From an uncultured Planctomycetaceae bacterium (lineage in GTDB: Bacteria; Planctomycetota; Planctomycetia; Pirellulales; UBA1268): a stretch of 33,973 nt of DNA. The stretch is taken from contig CAIWZS010000148.1 of the NCBI GenBank assembly GCA_903917235.1, positions 1 to 33,973 on the forward strand, in the 5' to 3' direction. How positions within the stretch are numbered: the stretch's first letter is position 1; every line of letters begins with the position of its first letter. The position numbers and the translations under genes were made by a program. Of this stretch, positions 1 to 7,497 are shown in pieces. The notes under the pieces were generated by a model. The model was not told where the DNA came from, did no database searches, and saw nothing but the letters and a program-made list of their open reading frames with translations.

Positions 1-824
1 GGACGCCACGGCTCGGCCTCGTGGTCAACGCGAGCAACAAACCGCGGGTCATGCGGTGGCTCGAGCGCCGACTGCCGCCGGCGGGTGTCACGCTCCGGGA
101 CCGGACCGCGTCCACGGCGATGATCGCGGTGCAGGGACCGCTCGCGGTGGAGATCGTCGCCGGGCTCTGCCCCGCGTCCGCCGCCGCGACCGTCGCAAGG
201 CTCGGCACCTATCGCTGCACGACGGCCACGGTGGCGGGCCGACCTGCCACGGTGAGTCGCACGGGCTACACCGGCGAGGACGGCGTGGAGCTCGTGGTGG
301 CCGCCGACGACGCGGTCGCGACGTGGGATGCGATCCAGTCTGCGGGCACGAGCCGGGGACTGGTTCCCTGCGGCCTCGGTGCCCGAGACACGCTGCGTCT
401 CGAGGCGGGCATGCCGCTCTACGGGCATGAGCTCGTGGAAACGAGCGACCCCTTCGCCCTCGGCCTCGGCTTCGCGGTCACGCTCGACACCCCGGCGCAT
501 GGCTCGCGAGCGTTCCCGGGTGCCACGGCGCTGCGCACGCGGCGCGATGGATCGACGGGACGCGTCCGCGTCGGTCTCGCGGTGGCCGGCCGTCGGGCGG
601 CACGGGAGGGCGCGGCCGTCGCCAGGCCGGGCGATCCGTCGGCGGCCGTCGGCGTCGTGACGAGCGGAAGCTTCTGTCCCTCGCTCGGCTCCGCGGCGTC
701 GCAGGCGCTCGTCGATCGGGACGTCGCCTCAGCCGGGACGCCGCTCGAGGTGCTCGTCCGCGATGCCGCACTCCCGGCCGTCGTCACCCCCCTGCCCTTC
801 GTGCGCCGCGGCTCCCGCCTCTGA
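1..824 (+). CDS. gcvT: Glycine cleavage system T protein (aminomethyltransferase), 5'-truncated by window edge
   Basis: GcvT transfers the methylene unit from the aminomethyl group on lipoyl-GcvH to tetrahydrofolate, releasing ammonia, in glycine breakdown in the cytosol. The reading frame is open from base 3, so the gene starts before the window and 273 residues are visible. Family signatures are clear: VVNASN near the visible start, SRTGYTGEDGVELVV, and GLGARDTLRLEAGMPLYGHEL, followed by the C-terminal barrel domain ending in VVTPLPFVRRGSRL. The visible part matches roughly the last three quarters of a protein that is usually about 360 residues. The gcvH start lies 92 bases downstream on the same strand, which supports a glycine-cleavage operon. 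No gcvP is visible and it may lie elsewhere. Assignment is firm; only the N-terminus is missing. Confidence 0.93.
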   Translation, partial: TPRLGLVVNASNKPRVMRWLERRLPPAGVTLRDRTASTAMIAVQGPLAVEIVAGLCPASAAATVARLGTYRCTTATVAGRPATVSRTGYTGEDGVELVVAADDAVATWDAIQSAGTSRGLVPCGLGARDTLRLEAGMPLYGHELVETSDPFALGLGFAVTLDTPAHGSRAFPGATALRTRRDGSTGRVRVGLAVAGRRAAREGAAVARPGDPSAAVGVVTSGSFCPSLGSAASQALVDRDVASAGTPLEVLVRDAALPAVVTPLPFVRRGSRL

Positions 825-916
825 CCCGATCGTGTATCCTCCCGCCGAAGGACGCGCTCCGCGGCAACCGGATCGCCCTCCCACCCGCCTTTCCCTGACC
901 CCCGCTGGAGCGAGTC

Positions 917-1303
917 ATGGCCACAGAGCTGCGTTTCGCGAAGACGCACGAATGGATCCGGCCGGACGCCGATGGCCTGGCGACCGTCGGCATCTCCGCC
1001 TACGCCGTCGAGGCGCTCACCGACCTCGTCTTCATGCAGCTGCCCGAGGTGGGCCGCCGGGTCAAGGCGGGTGAATCGATCGGTGAGATCGAGAGCGTCA
1101 AGGCGGTGAGCGACTTCTACGCGCCCGTCTCGGGGGAGGTCGTCGCCGTGAACGCCGCCCTGCCCGACGCCCTGGAAACGCTGGGCCACGATCCGTACGG
1201 CGCGGGCTGGATCGTGAAGCTGCGGCCCGATGATCCCGCCGACATGGCCGGCCTGCTCACGCAGCCCGCGTACGACGCGCTCGTGAAGAGCGGGCAGCAC
1301 TGA
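917..1303 (+). CDS. gcvH: Glycine cleavage system H protein
   Basis: GcvH is the small lipoylated carrier that shuttles the aminomethyl intermediate between the P, T and L proteins. The product has 128 residues, the usual family size. The biotinyl-lipoyl fold is recognisable: KTHEWIRPDADG near the N-terminus, then GEIESVKAVSDFYAPVSGEVV, in which K62 is the predicted lipoylation lysine, and a C-terminal WIVKL strand. The ATG is preceded by GGAG at 907-910, six bases upstream, which fixes the start. It follows gcvT and is followed after four bases by a lipoate-protein ligase-like gene, an arrangement that fits lipoylation of the H protein in the same unit. Confidence 0.96.
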   Translation: MATELRFAKTHEWIRPDADGLATVGISAYAVEALTDLVFMQLPEVGRRVKAGESIGEIESVKAVSDFYAPVSGEVVAVNAALPDALETLGHDPYGAGWIVKLRPDDPADMAGLLTQPAYDALVKSGQH

Positions 1304-1307
1304 CGCC

Positions 1308-2102
1308 GTGGGCAGGATCTCGATCTGGTGGGACCAGGCGGCCGACGGCCCGACGAACATGGCCGCGGACGAGGTGCTCGCCGCCGAGGCGCGGAGGCGG
1401 GTCCAGCCGCTCGTGCGGCTGTATCGCTGGGACTCGCCGACCGTCTCGCTCGGCGCCTTTCAGCCGATCGCCGAGGCGCGGTCGCTCGGGATCGTGCCGG
1501 GGCATGGCATGGTCCGCCGCCCGAGCGGCGGCGGTGCGATCGTTCACGGGACCGACATCACCTACGCGGTCGCCGTCCCGGCCGGACACGCGTGGTCGCG
1601 ATCACCCGAGGTCCTCTACCGCGCCGTCCACCGTCCCCTGGTCGCGGAGCTCGTGTCGCGCGGCATGGACGCGCGGCTCCACGAGGACGGGGACGCACCC
1701 TCGCGGGGCATCGCCGATGCGTTCTTCTGCTTTTCACGTCGCTCCCCCGGAGACGTGGTCGTGTCGACCGGCTCGGCCGGTGATCCGCCGGCGGATGCGA
1801 AAGTGCTCGGCGGGGCCCAACGCCGCCAGAGCGGGGTCGTCATCCAGCACGGCAGTCTGCTCCTGCGCTCCAACGTCACCGCCCCGCCCGCGTGGCGTCA
1901 CCCGGGGATCGGAGACGTCGGCCTCGCCATCACCGACGACGGCGTCGACCTCGCCTCGGCGTGGATGACCCGCCTCGCAACCGCACTCGCCAGCGACCTC
2001 GACTGGGAAGCGGGGCCGTTCCTCGCCGACCATGGCCGGCGGACGGAGGCCGACGCCGCCCTCGTGCGGTACCGCGAGGCGCGCTGGTGCGAGAGGCGTT
2101 GA
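1308..2102 (+). CDS. Lipoate-protein ligase A / LipM-like lipoyl transferase
   Basis: This BPL/LplA/LipB-fold enzyme (264 residues) is predicted to attach lipoate or octanoate to carrier proteins such as GcvH. The hallmark RRPSGGGAIVHG (about residues 70-81) corresponds to the RRxxGGxAVxH substrate-binding motif, and AKVLGGAQRR with QHGSLLL supplies the conserved lysine, K165. It lacks the C-terminal accessory domain of E. coli LplA, so an octanoyltransferase of the LipM type is an equally good alternative; sequence alone does not separate these. The GTG start is four bases after the gcvH stop, implying translational coupling. Residues 140-165 include a loop (RRSPGDVVVSTGSAGDPPADA) that looks like an insertion. 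Family assignment is confident; the exact substrate is not. Confidence 0.82.
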   Translation: MGRISIWWDQAADGPTNMAADEVLAAEARRRVQPLVRLYRWDSPTVSLGAFQPIAEARSLGIVPGHGMVRRPSGGGAIVHGTDITYAVAVPAGHAWSRSPEVLYRAVHRPLVAELVSRGMDARLHEDGDAPSRGIADAFFCFSRRSPGDVVVSTGSAGDPPADAKVLGGAQRRQSGVVIQHGSLLLRSNVTAPPAWRHPGIGDVGLAITDDGVDLASAWMTRLATALASDLDWEAGPFLADHGRRTEADAALVRYREARWCERR

Positions 2103-2143
2103 CCCCGTGTCACGTCCCCACCACCGTTCGTCACGGCGGGGTG

Positions 2144-2171
2144 TTGCGGGTGCCCCACGTGGCAGTATGCT
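2144..2171 (+). promoter_or_regulatory. Candidate sigma70-type promoter for the FHA gene
   Basis: TTGCGG (2144-2149) and TATGCT (2166-2171) are separated by 16 bases, about 70 bases before the FHA-protein start. The -35 matches 3 of 6 consensus bases and the -10 matches 4 of 6. It lies in the 140-base gap after the ligase gene. Prediction only. Confidence 0.3.
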
Positions 2172-2242
2172 CTGATCGGAGAGCCCTCGTGCACGGCACG
2201 CATGGCGCTCGTTGAGTCCGAACCTGCGGCGAAGGTGCGGCG

Positions 2243-2917
2243 ATGATCGTCAAGCTGATCGTCGTGTCGGGCAAGAGCGCGGGCCGATCGATCGCCGTCA
2301 AGCGATCCAAGTTTCTCATCGGCCGTGCGGACGAATGCGACATCCGCCCCCTCAGCGAGGAGGTGAGCCGGCGGCACTGCGCGATCATCGTCGGCCCCGA
2401 GTCGGTCTTCGTCGAGGATCTCGGGAGCCGCAACGGCACGTTCGTCAACGGCGAGCGCATCGCGGAACGGACGCAGGTGACGGATGGCGACGCCGTCCGG
2501 GTCGGGAGCCTCGAACTCCGCGTCTCGTGCACGCGGCAGGCTGCGGCGGGCAGCGACGACGACGTGTCGAAGTGGCTGATGAACGAAGCCGACGCCGGGG
2601 ACACGACCACGACCACCCGCACGCTCGCCGCGCACGATCCCCGGCCCGGCGACGCCGCGGCGGGCGGTAGTGACGACGACACCATGGCCGGGTCTGGCAC
2701 CGGATCCGTCGCCGGGGCCACGCACGGCGAGCGGGCCGCGGCCCCTGGCACGCCGGCCACTCGGGGCGATTCGACGACGGTTCGGACCGCGGCTGCCGAG
2801 GCGGCGAAGGCGAGTCGCGCCGCGCCGGCTGGATTGCCACAGCAGCCGTCGAAGTCCGATTCCTCGAAGGACGCAGCTGCCGAGGCGCTCAAGAAGTTCT
2901 TCGACAGTCGCTCGTAG
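2243..2917 (+). CDS. FHA-domain protein with disordered C-terminal tail
   Basis: The first ~95 residues form a forkhead-associated domain, which binds phosphothreonine peptides. Its signature residues are present: G27 and R28 (IGRADECDI), S42-R-R-H45 (VSRRHCAII) and N64-G...N69-G70 ([10 protein letters not shown]). Residues ~100-200 are low complexity, rich in Thr, Asp, Ala and Gly, and likely disordered. The tail ends in a short charged helix ([17 protein letters not shown]). There is no signal peptide or membrane segment, so it is probably a cytosolic adaptor in Ser/Thr-kinase signalling, which is abundant in planctomycetes. No kinase gene is adjacent. AAGG sits about seven bases before the ATG. 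The partner is unknown. Confidence 0.85.
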   Translation: MIVKLIVVSGKSAGRSIAVKRSKFLIGRADECDIRPLSEEVSRRHCAIIVGPESVFVEDLGSRNGTFVNGERIAERTQVTDGDAVRVGSLELRVSCTRQAAAGSDDDVSKWLMNEADAGDTTTTTRTLAAHDPRPGDAAAGGSDDDTMAGSGTGSVAGATHGERAAAPGTPATRGDSTTVRTAAAEAAKASRAAPAGLPQQPSKSDSSKDAAAEALKKFFDSRS

Positions 2918-3186
2918 ACGGCGGATGTGACGGGCCCGCTGCCGGTCGGTGCGTGGGCTGGTGCACGCCGGGCGTCAGGTGCGTCCTTCCACGCGGTACA
3001 TCCGTCACCGTCTGCAAGGCCGGTACCGGACAACCCGGCGGGTTTTCGAAAAACGCGCAGCTTCCGCAGCCGGCATCGTGCATCGTTCCAGCAGAGTCTT
3101 CCCGGTCGGCGGAGTCAGCCGCGACCGGAAAAGGCCGGCCGGCCCCACGCCTCCACCACCCCACGCCCCCCGAGAGGATCCGCAGC

Positions 3187-3435
3187 ATGTCCGCCACGTT
3201 GCCCCAAGCGCCCCGCTTCGCCCGCCGCGCCGTCGGAACCTGCCACCCTCCCAAAGCGGGCCGGCGTCGCAAGATCGACCCGACCACCTGCGAACGGGAT
3301 TACGGGCCCGAGGAGCTCGACTTCATGCGGGCCATCGAGGCCTACAAGCGATCGAGCGGCAGGCAGTTTCCGACCTGCAGCGAGATCCTCGAGGTCGTCC
3401 ATTCCCTCGGATACCGTCGCGCCGATCTGGCGTGA
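3187..3435 (+). CDS. Conserved small hypothetical protein (82 aa)
   Basis: An 82-residue basic protein. The start at 3187 is chosen because GAGAGG (3172-3177) lies nine bases upstream and the conserved-looking part begins just after it; the reading frame extends further upstream (to 2953) but those codons look non-coding. The core, [14 protein letters not shown] followed by [18 protein letters not shown] and [17 protein letters not shown], has two helices and two cysteines and resembles a small planctomycete protein family of unknown function. I infer a possible DNA- or protein-binding helical module from size, charge and helical pattern, but no function is known to me. It lies between the FHA gene and a TPR lipoprotein, all on one strand. 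Confidence 0.72.
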   Translation: MSATLPQAPRFARRAVGTCHPPKAGRRRKIDPTTCERDYGPEELDFMRAIEAYKRSSGRQFPTCSEILEVVHSLGYRRADLA

Positions 3436-3448
3436 TCCGGGGCGGAGC

Positions 3449-4381
3449 ATGCGGGCCGGTCTTGTCTCGGTGATCGGGAGGCCGATAGGGTCCGCCCGCC
3501 ATGCCAGGAGACCCGCCTTGACCGCATGCGGGCGCGCCGTGACCGCCAGCCGATGGAACCCAGGTTCCGCACCGACTCGTTCCACAGCGGCGGTCTCACC
3601 CGCCGCGCGGAGCCGCCCGTTGATCGGTCCGTGCCCCGTCGGGTCGGCCTCGTGCCCCGGCGTCATCCTGACCCTCGGACTGCTCGCGGCCCCGCTCATG
3701 GCCGCCGGGGGCTGCAGCCGGATGAGACACAACGACAACTCCGAAGGGGTCCGGCTCTACCAGCAGGGCAACTATCTGGGCGCGGTGAATCACTTCCAGC
3801 AGGCGCTCGCCAAGCAGCCCGGGGACCCCGACTGCTTCTACAACCTCGGCGCGACCTACCACCAGCAGGCGAAGGTCTTCGGGCAGCCGGCCGACCTCGC
3901 CACCGCGGAACAGTACTACCACCTCTGCCTCGCCCGGTCCCCGGGTCACGAGGCATGCCGTCGGGCGATGTCGGTGCTTCTCGTCGAGGAGGGACGCGAG
4001 CCCGAGGCGATCGCGGGCCTCCAGGAGTGGTCCCGGCTCCAGCCGGGCAACCCGAACCCGCACATCGAGATGGCACGGCTCTGGGAGGAGCGCGGAGACC
4101 TGCGCGAAGCGGAGAACCAGCTCGTCGACGCGCTGGCCGTCGCCCCGAGCGATCCCCGCGCCCTCGTCGCCCTCGCGCACCTCCGCGAGCGTTCGGGAGA
4201 CACGGCGCAGGCCCTGGCCAACTACCAGCGTGCGCTCCAGGCCGATCCCGTGCAGCCCGTCGTGGCGACACGCGTCGCGACGCTCTCGGGTGCCCCGGCG
4301 GTCAGGTCCGCGGCGCTGCCCCCACCCGGCGCGGCGACTCCCGTGGGTGGTCAGTGGACGGCCGCCGCGCCCGCCCGTTGA
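3449..4381 (+). CDS. TPR-repeat lipoprotein
   Basis: A tetratricopeptide-repeat protein, probably exported and lipid-anchored. A hydrophobic stretch (GVILTLGLLAAPLMAAGGC) ends in a plausible lipobox with C89 as the acylated cysteine. It is followed by about four TPR units: EGVRLYQQGNYLGAVNHFQQAL, the unit around EQYYHLCLARSPGH, RLWEERGDLREAENQLVDAL and HLRERSGDTAQALANYQRAL. A Pro/Ala-rich tail ends the protein. The start is uncertain. ATG 3449 gives a very long n-region; GTG 3470, GTG 3539 and TTG 3620 are in-frame alternatives, and TTG 3620 has GGAG seven bases upstream. TPRs are protein-protein scaffolds; the partner is unknown. Its stop overlaps the -35 element proposed for serC. Confidence 0.75.
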   Translation: MRAGLVSVIGRPIGSARHARRPALTACGRAVTASRWNPGSAPTRSTAAVSPAARSRPLIGPCPVGSASCPGVILTLGLLAAPLMAAGGCSRMRHNDNSEGVRLYQQGNYLGAVNHFQQALAKQPGDPDCFYNLGATYHQQAKVFGQPADLATAEQYYHLCLARSPGHEACRRAMSVLLVEEGREPEAIAGLQEWSRLQPGNPNPHIEMARLWEERGDLREAENQLVDALAVAPSDPRALVALAHLRERSGDTAQALANYQRALQADPVQPVVATRVATLSGAPAVRSAALPPPGAATPVGGQWTAAAPAR

Positions 4382-4406
4382 CCCTCCCCGGACGGCCTCC
4401 TATGTT
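4378..4406 (+). promoter_or_regulatory. Probable sigma70-type promoter of serC
   Basis: TTGACC (4378-4383, 5 of 6 consensus) and TATGTT (4401-4406, 4 of 6) are separated by exactly 17 bases. The predicted transcript would start near 4413, giving a leader of about 48 bases before the serC ATG. The -35 overlaps the TGA stop of the upstream TPR gene. Confidence 0.5.
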
Positions 4407-4460
4407 GCGGCCTCGTCGGCAGGCCCACGGAGTCCGCGCCGACGGGAGGAGAGGAACACC

Positions 4461-5576
4461 ATGGAGCGTGACCCGGCCCCCGTCGTCGACCGCGTGTTCA
4501 ACTTCTCCGCCGGGCCGGCCGTCATGCCCGTCGAGGTGCTCGAAGAGGCGCGGGACGACCTGCTCTGCCTGCCCGGGGTGGGCAGTTCGATCCTCGAGAT
4601 CAGCCATCGCAGTCCCGCCTTCGATCGCATCCTCGGCGACACGCTGGGGATCCTGAGCGAACTCCTCGGCGGTTCCGCCGACCACGAGATCCTGCTCCTG
4701 CAGGGGGGCGCGAGCCTCCAATTCTCGATGGTGCCGATGAACCTGCTGCGCGCCGAGTCCACCGCCGACTACATCCTCACCGGCACGTGGGGCACGACCG
4801 CAGCCCGCGACGCGAGGCGCGAGGGACGGGTGCACGTCGCCTGGGACGGGGCGAGCACGAAGCACGACCGCCTCCCCGCCGCCGACGAGATCTCCCTCTC
4901 CGACGACCCGGCCTACGTGCACATCACCAGCAACGAGACGATCCAGGGCGTGCAGTGGAAGCGCGAGCCGCACGTCGGCACCGCGCCCCTCGTGTGCGAT
5001 GCGTCGAGCGATTTCCTGTCGCGGCCGATCGACCTCGCGCGATACGGACTCATCTACGCCTGCGCGCAGAAAAATGCCGGGATCGCCGGCGTGACCGTCG
5101 TCATCATCCGCAAGGATCTCCTCGAACGCGTGGGTGACGGCCTGCCCCGCATGCTCGACTACCGCACGTTCGCGAAGGAGGGCTCGCGCCCCAACACACC
5201 GCCGACGTTCGCGATCTACGTGCTCGGGCTCGTGTGCCGCTGGATCCGCGACGTGAAGGGGGGCCTCGGGGGCATGGCACGCCACAACGCGGCGAAGGCG
5301 CGGCTCCTGTACGACGTGCTCGACGGATCGGCCGGCTTCTATGCCGGGCACGCGCGGCCCGAGTGCCGGTCCGACATGAACGTCACCTTCCGCCTGCCGG
5401 ACGAAACGCTCGAACGCGAGTTCCTCGCGGGAGCGACGGCACGTGGCCTGGTCGACCTCAAGGGGCACCGGTCGGTGGGCGGGATCCGCGCCAGTGTGTA
5501 CAACGCGATGCCCGTCGAGGGGGTCGAGATGCTGCGGGACTGGATGCTCGAGTTCCAACGGGGCCGCCAGGCCTGA
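4461..5576 (+). CDS. serC: Phosphoserine aminotransferase
   Basis: SerC transaminates 3-phosphohydroxypyruvate with glutamate to phosphoserine, the second step of serine synthesis; it is cytosolic and PLP-dependent. The 371-residue product is close to the family length (~360). Visible landmarks are FNFSAGPAVMP at the N-terminus, LLLQGGASLQFSMVPMNLL in the PLP-phosphate site, HITSNETIQGVQW, and the Schiff-base lysine K204 in YACAQKNAGIAGV. The C-terminal GHRSVGGIRASVYNAM motif is also typical. A strong GGAGGAGAGG ribosome-binding site precedes the ATG, overriding in-frame upstream codons. serA follows after 120 bases on the same strand, so the two pathway steps are probably co-expressed. Confidence 0.97.
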   Translation: MERDPAPVVDRVFNFSAGPAVMPVEVLEEARDDLLCLPGVGSSILEISHRSPAFDRILGDTLGILSELLGGSADHEILLLQGGASLQFSMVPMNLLRAESTADYILTGTWGTTAARDARREGRVHVAWDGASTKHDRLPAADEISLSDDPAYVHITSNETIQGVQWKREPHVGTAPLVCDASSDFLSRPIDLARYGLIYACAQKNAGIAGVTVVIIRKDLLERVGDGLPRMLDYRTFAKEGSRPNTPPTFAIYVLGLVCRWIRDVKGGLGGMARHNAAKARLLYDVLDGSAGFYAGHARPECRSDMNVTFRLPDETLEREFLAGATARGLVDLKGHRSVGGIRASVYNAMPVEGVEMLRDWMLEFQRGRQA

Positions 5577-5696
5577 CGCGCGGTCGCGTCCGGGACCGAG
5601 CCCATCCCTCCCCGGCCTTTGCCACCGGCCCCCGCCGATCCGCCCGCCTGCGAGACGATCGCCCGTCACACCCGCTGTTTTCACGGACCGCGACCC

Positions 5697-7346
5697 ATGC
5701 CCTCGATCCTCGTGCTCGACACCCTCAGCCCCGACGGCCTCGCGCTGCTCGACGTGGCCGCAGCCTCCGGCATCTCCTACGAGGTCCGCACCGGGCTCTC
5801 CGGTCACGCCCTGCGGGAGGCGCTCGCCGGTCACGACGGAGCCATCTGTCGCAGCGGCGTGAAGATCACGGCGGCTTCCCTCGAGGGCAATCAGCGGCTC
5901 CGGGCGATCGTGCGGGCCGGCGTCGGCACCGACAATATCGACAAGGAGGCGGCGACGCGGCGGGGCATCGTGGTGATGAACACGCCCGCCGGCAACACGC
6001 TCAGCACGGCGGAGCATGCCTTCGCGCTGATCCTCGCCCTGTCGCGGAACGTCGCCGCGGCGGATGCCAGCCTGCGGTCCCACGTCTGGGACCGGCAGAA
6101 GTTCACCGGCGTCCAGCTCGCCGGCAAGACCCTCGGCATCGTCGGCCTCGGCCGCATCGGCCAGGCCGTGGCCCGCCGGGCGCGGGCGTTCGAGATGCGC
6201 GTGCTCGGATTCGATCCGTTCATCGCGGCCGATCGGGCCGCCGAGCTGGGCGTGGAACTGGTGGCCGGGGTGCGGGATCTGCTCCCCCTCGTCGACTACC
6301 TCACGGTCCACACGCCGCTCACCGACGAGACGCGGCACCTGGTCGGCATGGACGAGCTCGCCCTGCTGAAGCCCGGCATCCGTCTGGTCAACTGTGCGAG
6401 GGGCGGCATCTACGAGGAGCGCGCCCTCGTTGAGGGGCTCGAGCGCGGCATCATCGGCGGCGTGGCCCTCGACGTCTTCGAGCGGGAGCCCTGCACCGAC
6501 AGCCCGCTCTTCGGGATGCCGGGCGTCCTGGTGACGCCGCACCTCGGTGCGAGCACCGAGGAGGCGCAGTCGCAGGTGGCCGTCGAGGGCGTGAACCTCC
6601 TGGTCGACTTTCTGACGCACGGCACGATCCGGCATGCCGTGAATTCCGCGGCCGTCGATCCGGTGGAGCTCGACGGTGTGCGGGGCTTCCTCGATCTGGC
6701 ATGGCGCCTCGGCCAGCTCGTCGCGAAGCTCGACGACGCAGCCCCCCGGTCCTGTTCCATCGCCTACCGTGGTGAGATCGCCTCCCGCAGCACGCGGCTG
6801 GTGACGGCGGCCTTCGTGGCCGGACTGCTCGACGGCGTCGTCGAGGACGTCAACATCGTCAATGCCGAGGTGCTGCTGCGGGAGCGCGGCGTGGAACTCC
6901 TCGAGCAGAGCCGCACCGACCGCGGTTCGTTCAACTCGGTGGTCGCCGTCGAGCTGACGACCAGCGAGACCGTGCACCGGGCCGCCGGCACGCTCTTCGG
7001 CCATGCCATGCCCCGACTGGTGCAGCTCGAGGGCCACCGGCTGGAGGCCTACCTCGACGGCACGCTCCTCGTCTTCACGCATCGCGATGTGCCGGGGATC
7101 ATCGGCCGCGTGGGCACCGTGTTCGGCGAGCTCGGCATCAACATCGCACAGATGACCGTCGGCCGGGCCACCCCCGGTGGCGACGCGATCGGCGTGCTCA
7201 GCCTCGACACGACGCCATCCGCCGACGCCGTCGCGGCCCTCCTCGCATGCCCCGGCATCCGTTCGGCACGGGTGGTGGAGCTGCCCGCGGCCGGCGCGCT
7301 GCCCTGGTGGCTCGCCTCGCCGACTCGCGGCCGACGTCTCCCGTGA
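5697..7346 (+). CDS. serA: D-3-phosphoglycerate dehydrogenase, long form with ACT domain
   Basis: SerA oxidises 3-phosphoglycerate to 3-phosphohydroxypyruvate with NAD+, the first committed step of serine synthesis. The product has 549 residues: a catalytic and NAD-binding part (1 to ~315), an intervening ASB domain (~320-455) and a C-terminal ACT domain (~460-540; FTHRDVPGIIGRVGTVFGELGINIAQM). The nucleotide-binding GxGxxG is at 150-155 (GLGRIG). The catalytic triad appears as R235 (NCARGG), E264 (FEREP) and H282 (TPHLGAST). The ACT domain suggests feedback control by serine, as in other long-form enzymes. ATG 5697 begins a typical N-terminus (MPSILVLDTLSPDGL). It follows serC, so pathway order is reversed in the DNA. 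Confidence 0.96.
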   Translation: MPSILVLDTLSPDGLALLDVAAASGISYEVRTGLSGHALREALAGHDGAICRSGVKITAASLEGNQRLRAIVRAGVGTDNIDKEAATRRGIVVMNTPAGNTLSTAEHAFALILALSRNVAAADASLRSHVWDRQKFTGVQLAGKTLGIVGLGRIGQAVARRARAFEMRVLGFDPFIAADRAAELGVELVAGVRDLLPLVDYLTVHTPLTDETRHLVGMDELALLKPGIRLVNCARGGIYEERALVEGLERGIIGGVALDVFEREPCTDSPLFGMPGVLVTPHLGASTEEAQSQVAVEGVNLLVDFLTHGTIRHAVNSAAVDPVELDGVRGFLDLAWRLGQLVAKLDDAAPRSCSIAYRGEIASRSTRLVTAAFVAGLLDGVVEDVNIVNAEVLLRERGVELLEQSRTDRGSFNSVVAVELTTSETVHRAAGTLFGHAMPRLVQLEGHRLEAYLDGTLLVFTHRDVPGIIGRVGTVFGELGINIAQMTVGRATPGGDAIGVLSLDTTPSADAVAALLACPGIRSARVVELPAAGALPWWLASPTRGRRLP

Positions 7347-7414
7347 CGACGTCTGGATGCGGCTGCCGTCGCGGCCGCACGCCGCCCATCCACCGCCGCA
7401 GGTCGGCGGTCGCG

Positions 7415-7437
7415 GTCAAACCACCTCCCGGTTTGAC
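7415..7437. repeat. 8-bp perfect inverted repeat overlapping a -35 element
   Basis: GTCAAACC (7415-7422), a seven-base spacer, then GGTTTGAC (7430-7437), a perfect dyad in the 151-base gap between serA and the TPR gene. The right arm contains five bases of the -35 element TTGACG. It has no following T-tract, so an operator for a dimeric regulator is more likely than a serA terminator. Confidence 0.55.
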
Positions 7438-7461
7438 GACGATCGACTTCGGCCGCAGAAT
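7433..7461 (+). promoter_or_regulatory. Probable sigma70-type promoter of the TPR-ExbBD cluster
   Basis: TTGACG (7433-7438, 5 of 6) and CAGAAT (7456-7461, 4 of 6) are separated by exactly 17 bases. The predicted transcription start is near 7468, about 30 bases before the ATG at 7498. The -35 sits inside an inverted repeat, suggesting repression or activation at this promoter. It would drive the large TPR gene and perhaps the four genes after it. Confidence 0.5.
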
Positions 7462-7497
7462 CCACGGCGGCGGGTGCATTCCCCAAGGGGTCGAGTC

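Noticed and set aside
3043-3052. Palindrome TTTTCGAAAA in the 269-base gap before the 82-aa gene.
   Set aside because: A single 10-bp palindrome without a linked promoter or second copy; too weak to call an operator. The rest of that gap shows nothing I can name.
2953-3186. N-terminal extension of the 82-aa protein to 160 residues.
   Set aside because: The upstream codons give a Pro/Ser/Cys-rich sequence without character, and the good ribosome-binding site is at 3172-3177.
4302-7082. A 926-codon minus-strand frame opposite serC and serA.
   Set aside because: Same shadow effect; the translation shows no recognisable family while the plus strand encodes two confident enzymes.
7415-7437. The GTCAAACC/GGTTTGAC dyad as a serA terminator.
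   Set aside because: It lacks a T-tract and its right arm is the -35 of a well-spaced promoter, so an operator is the better reading.
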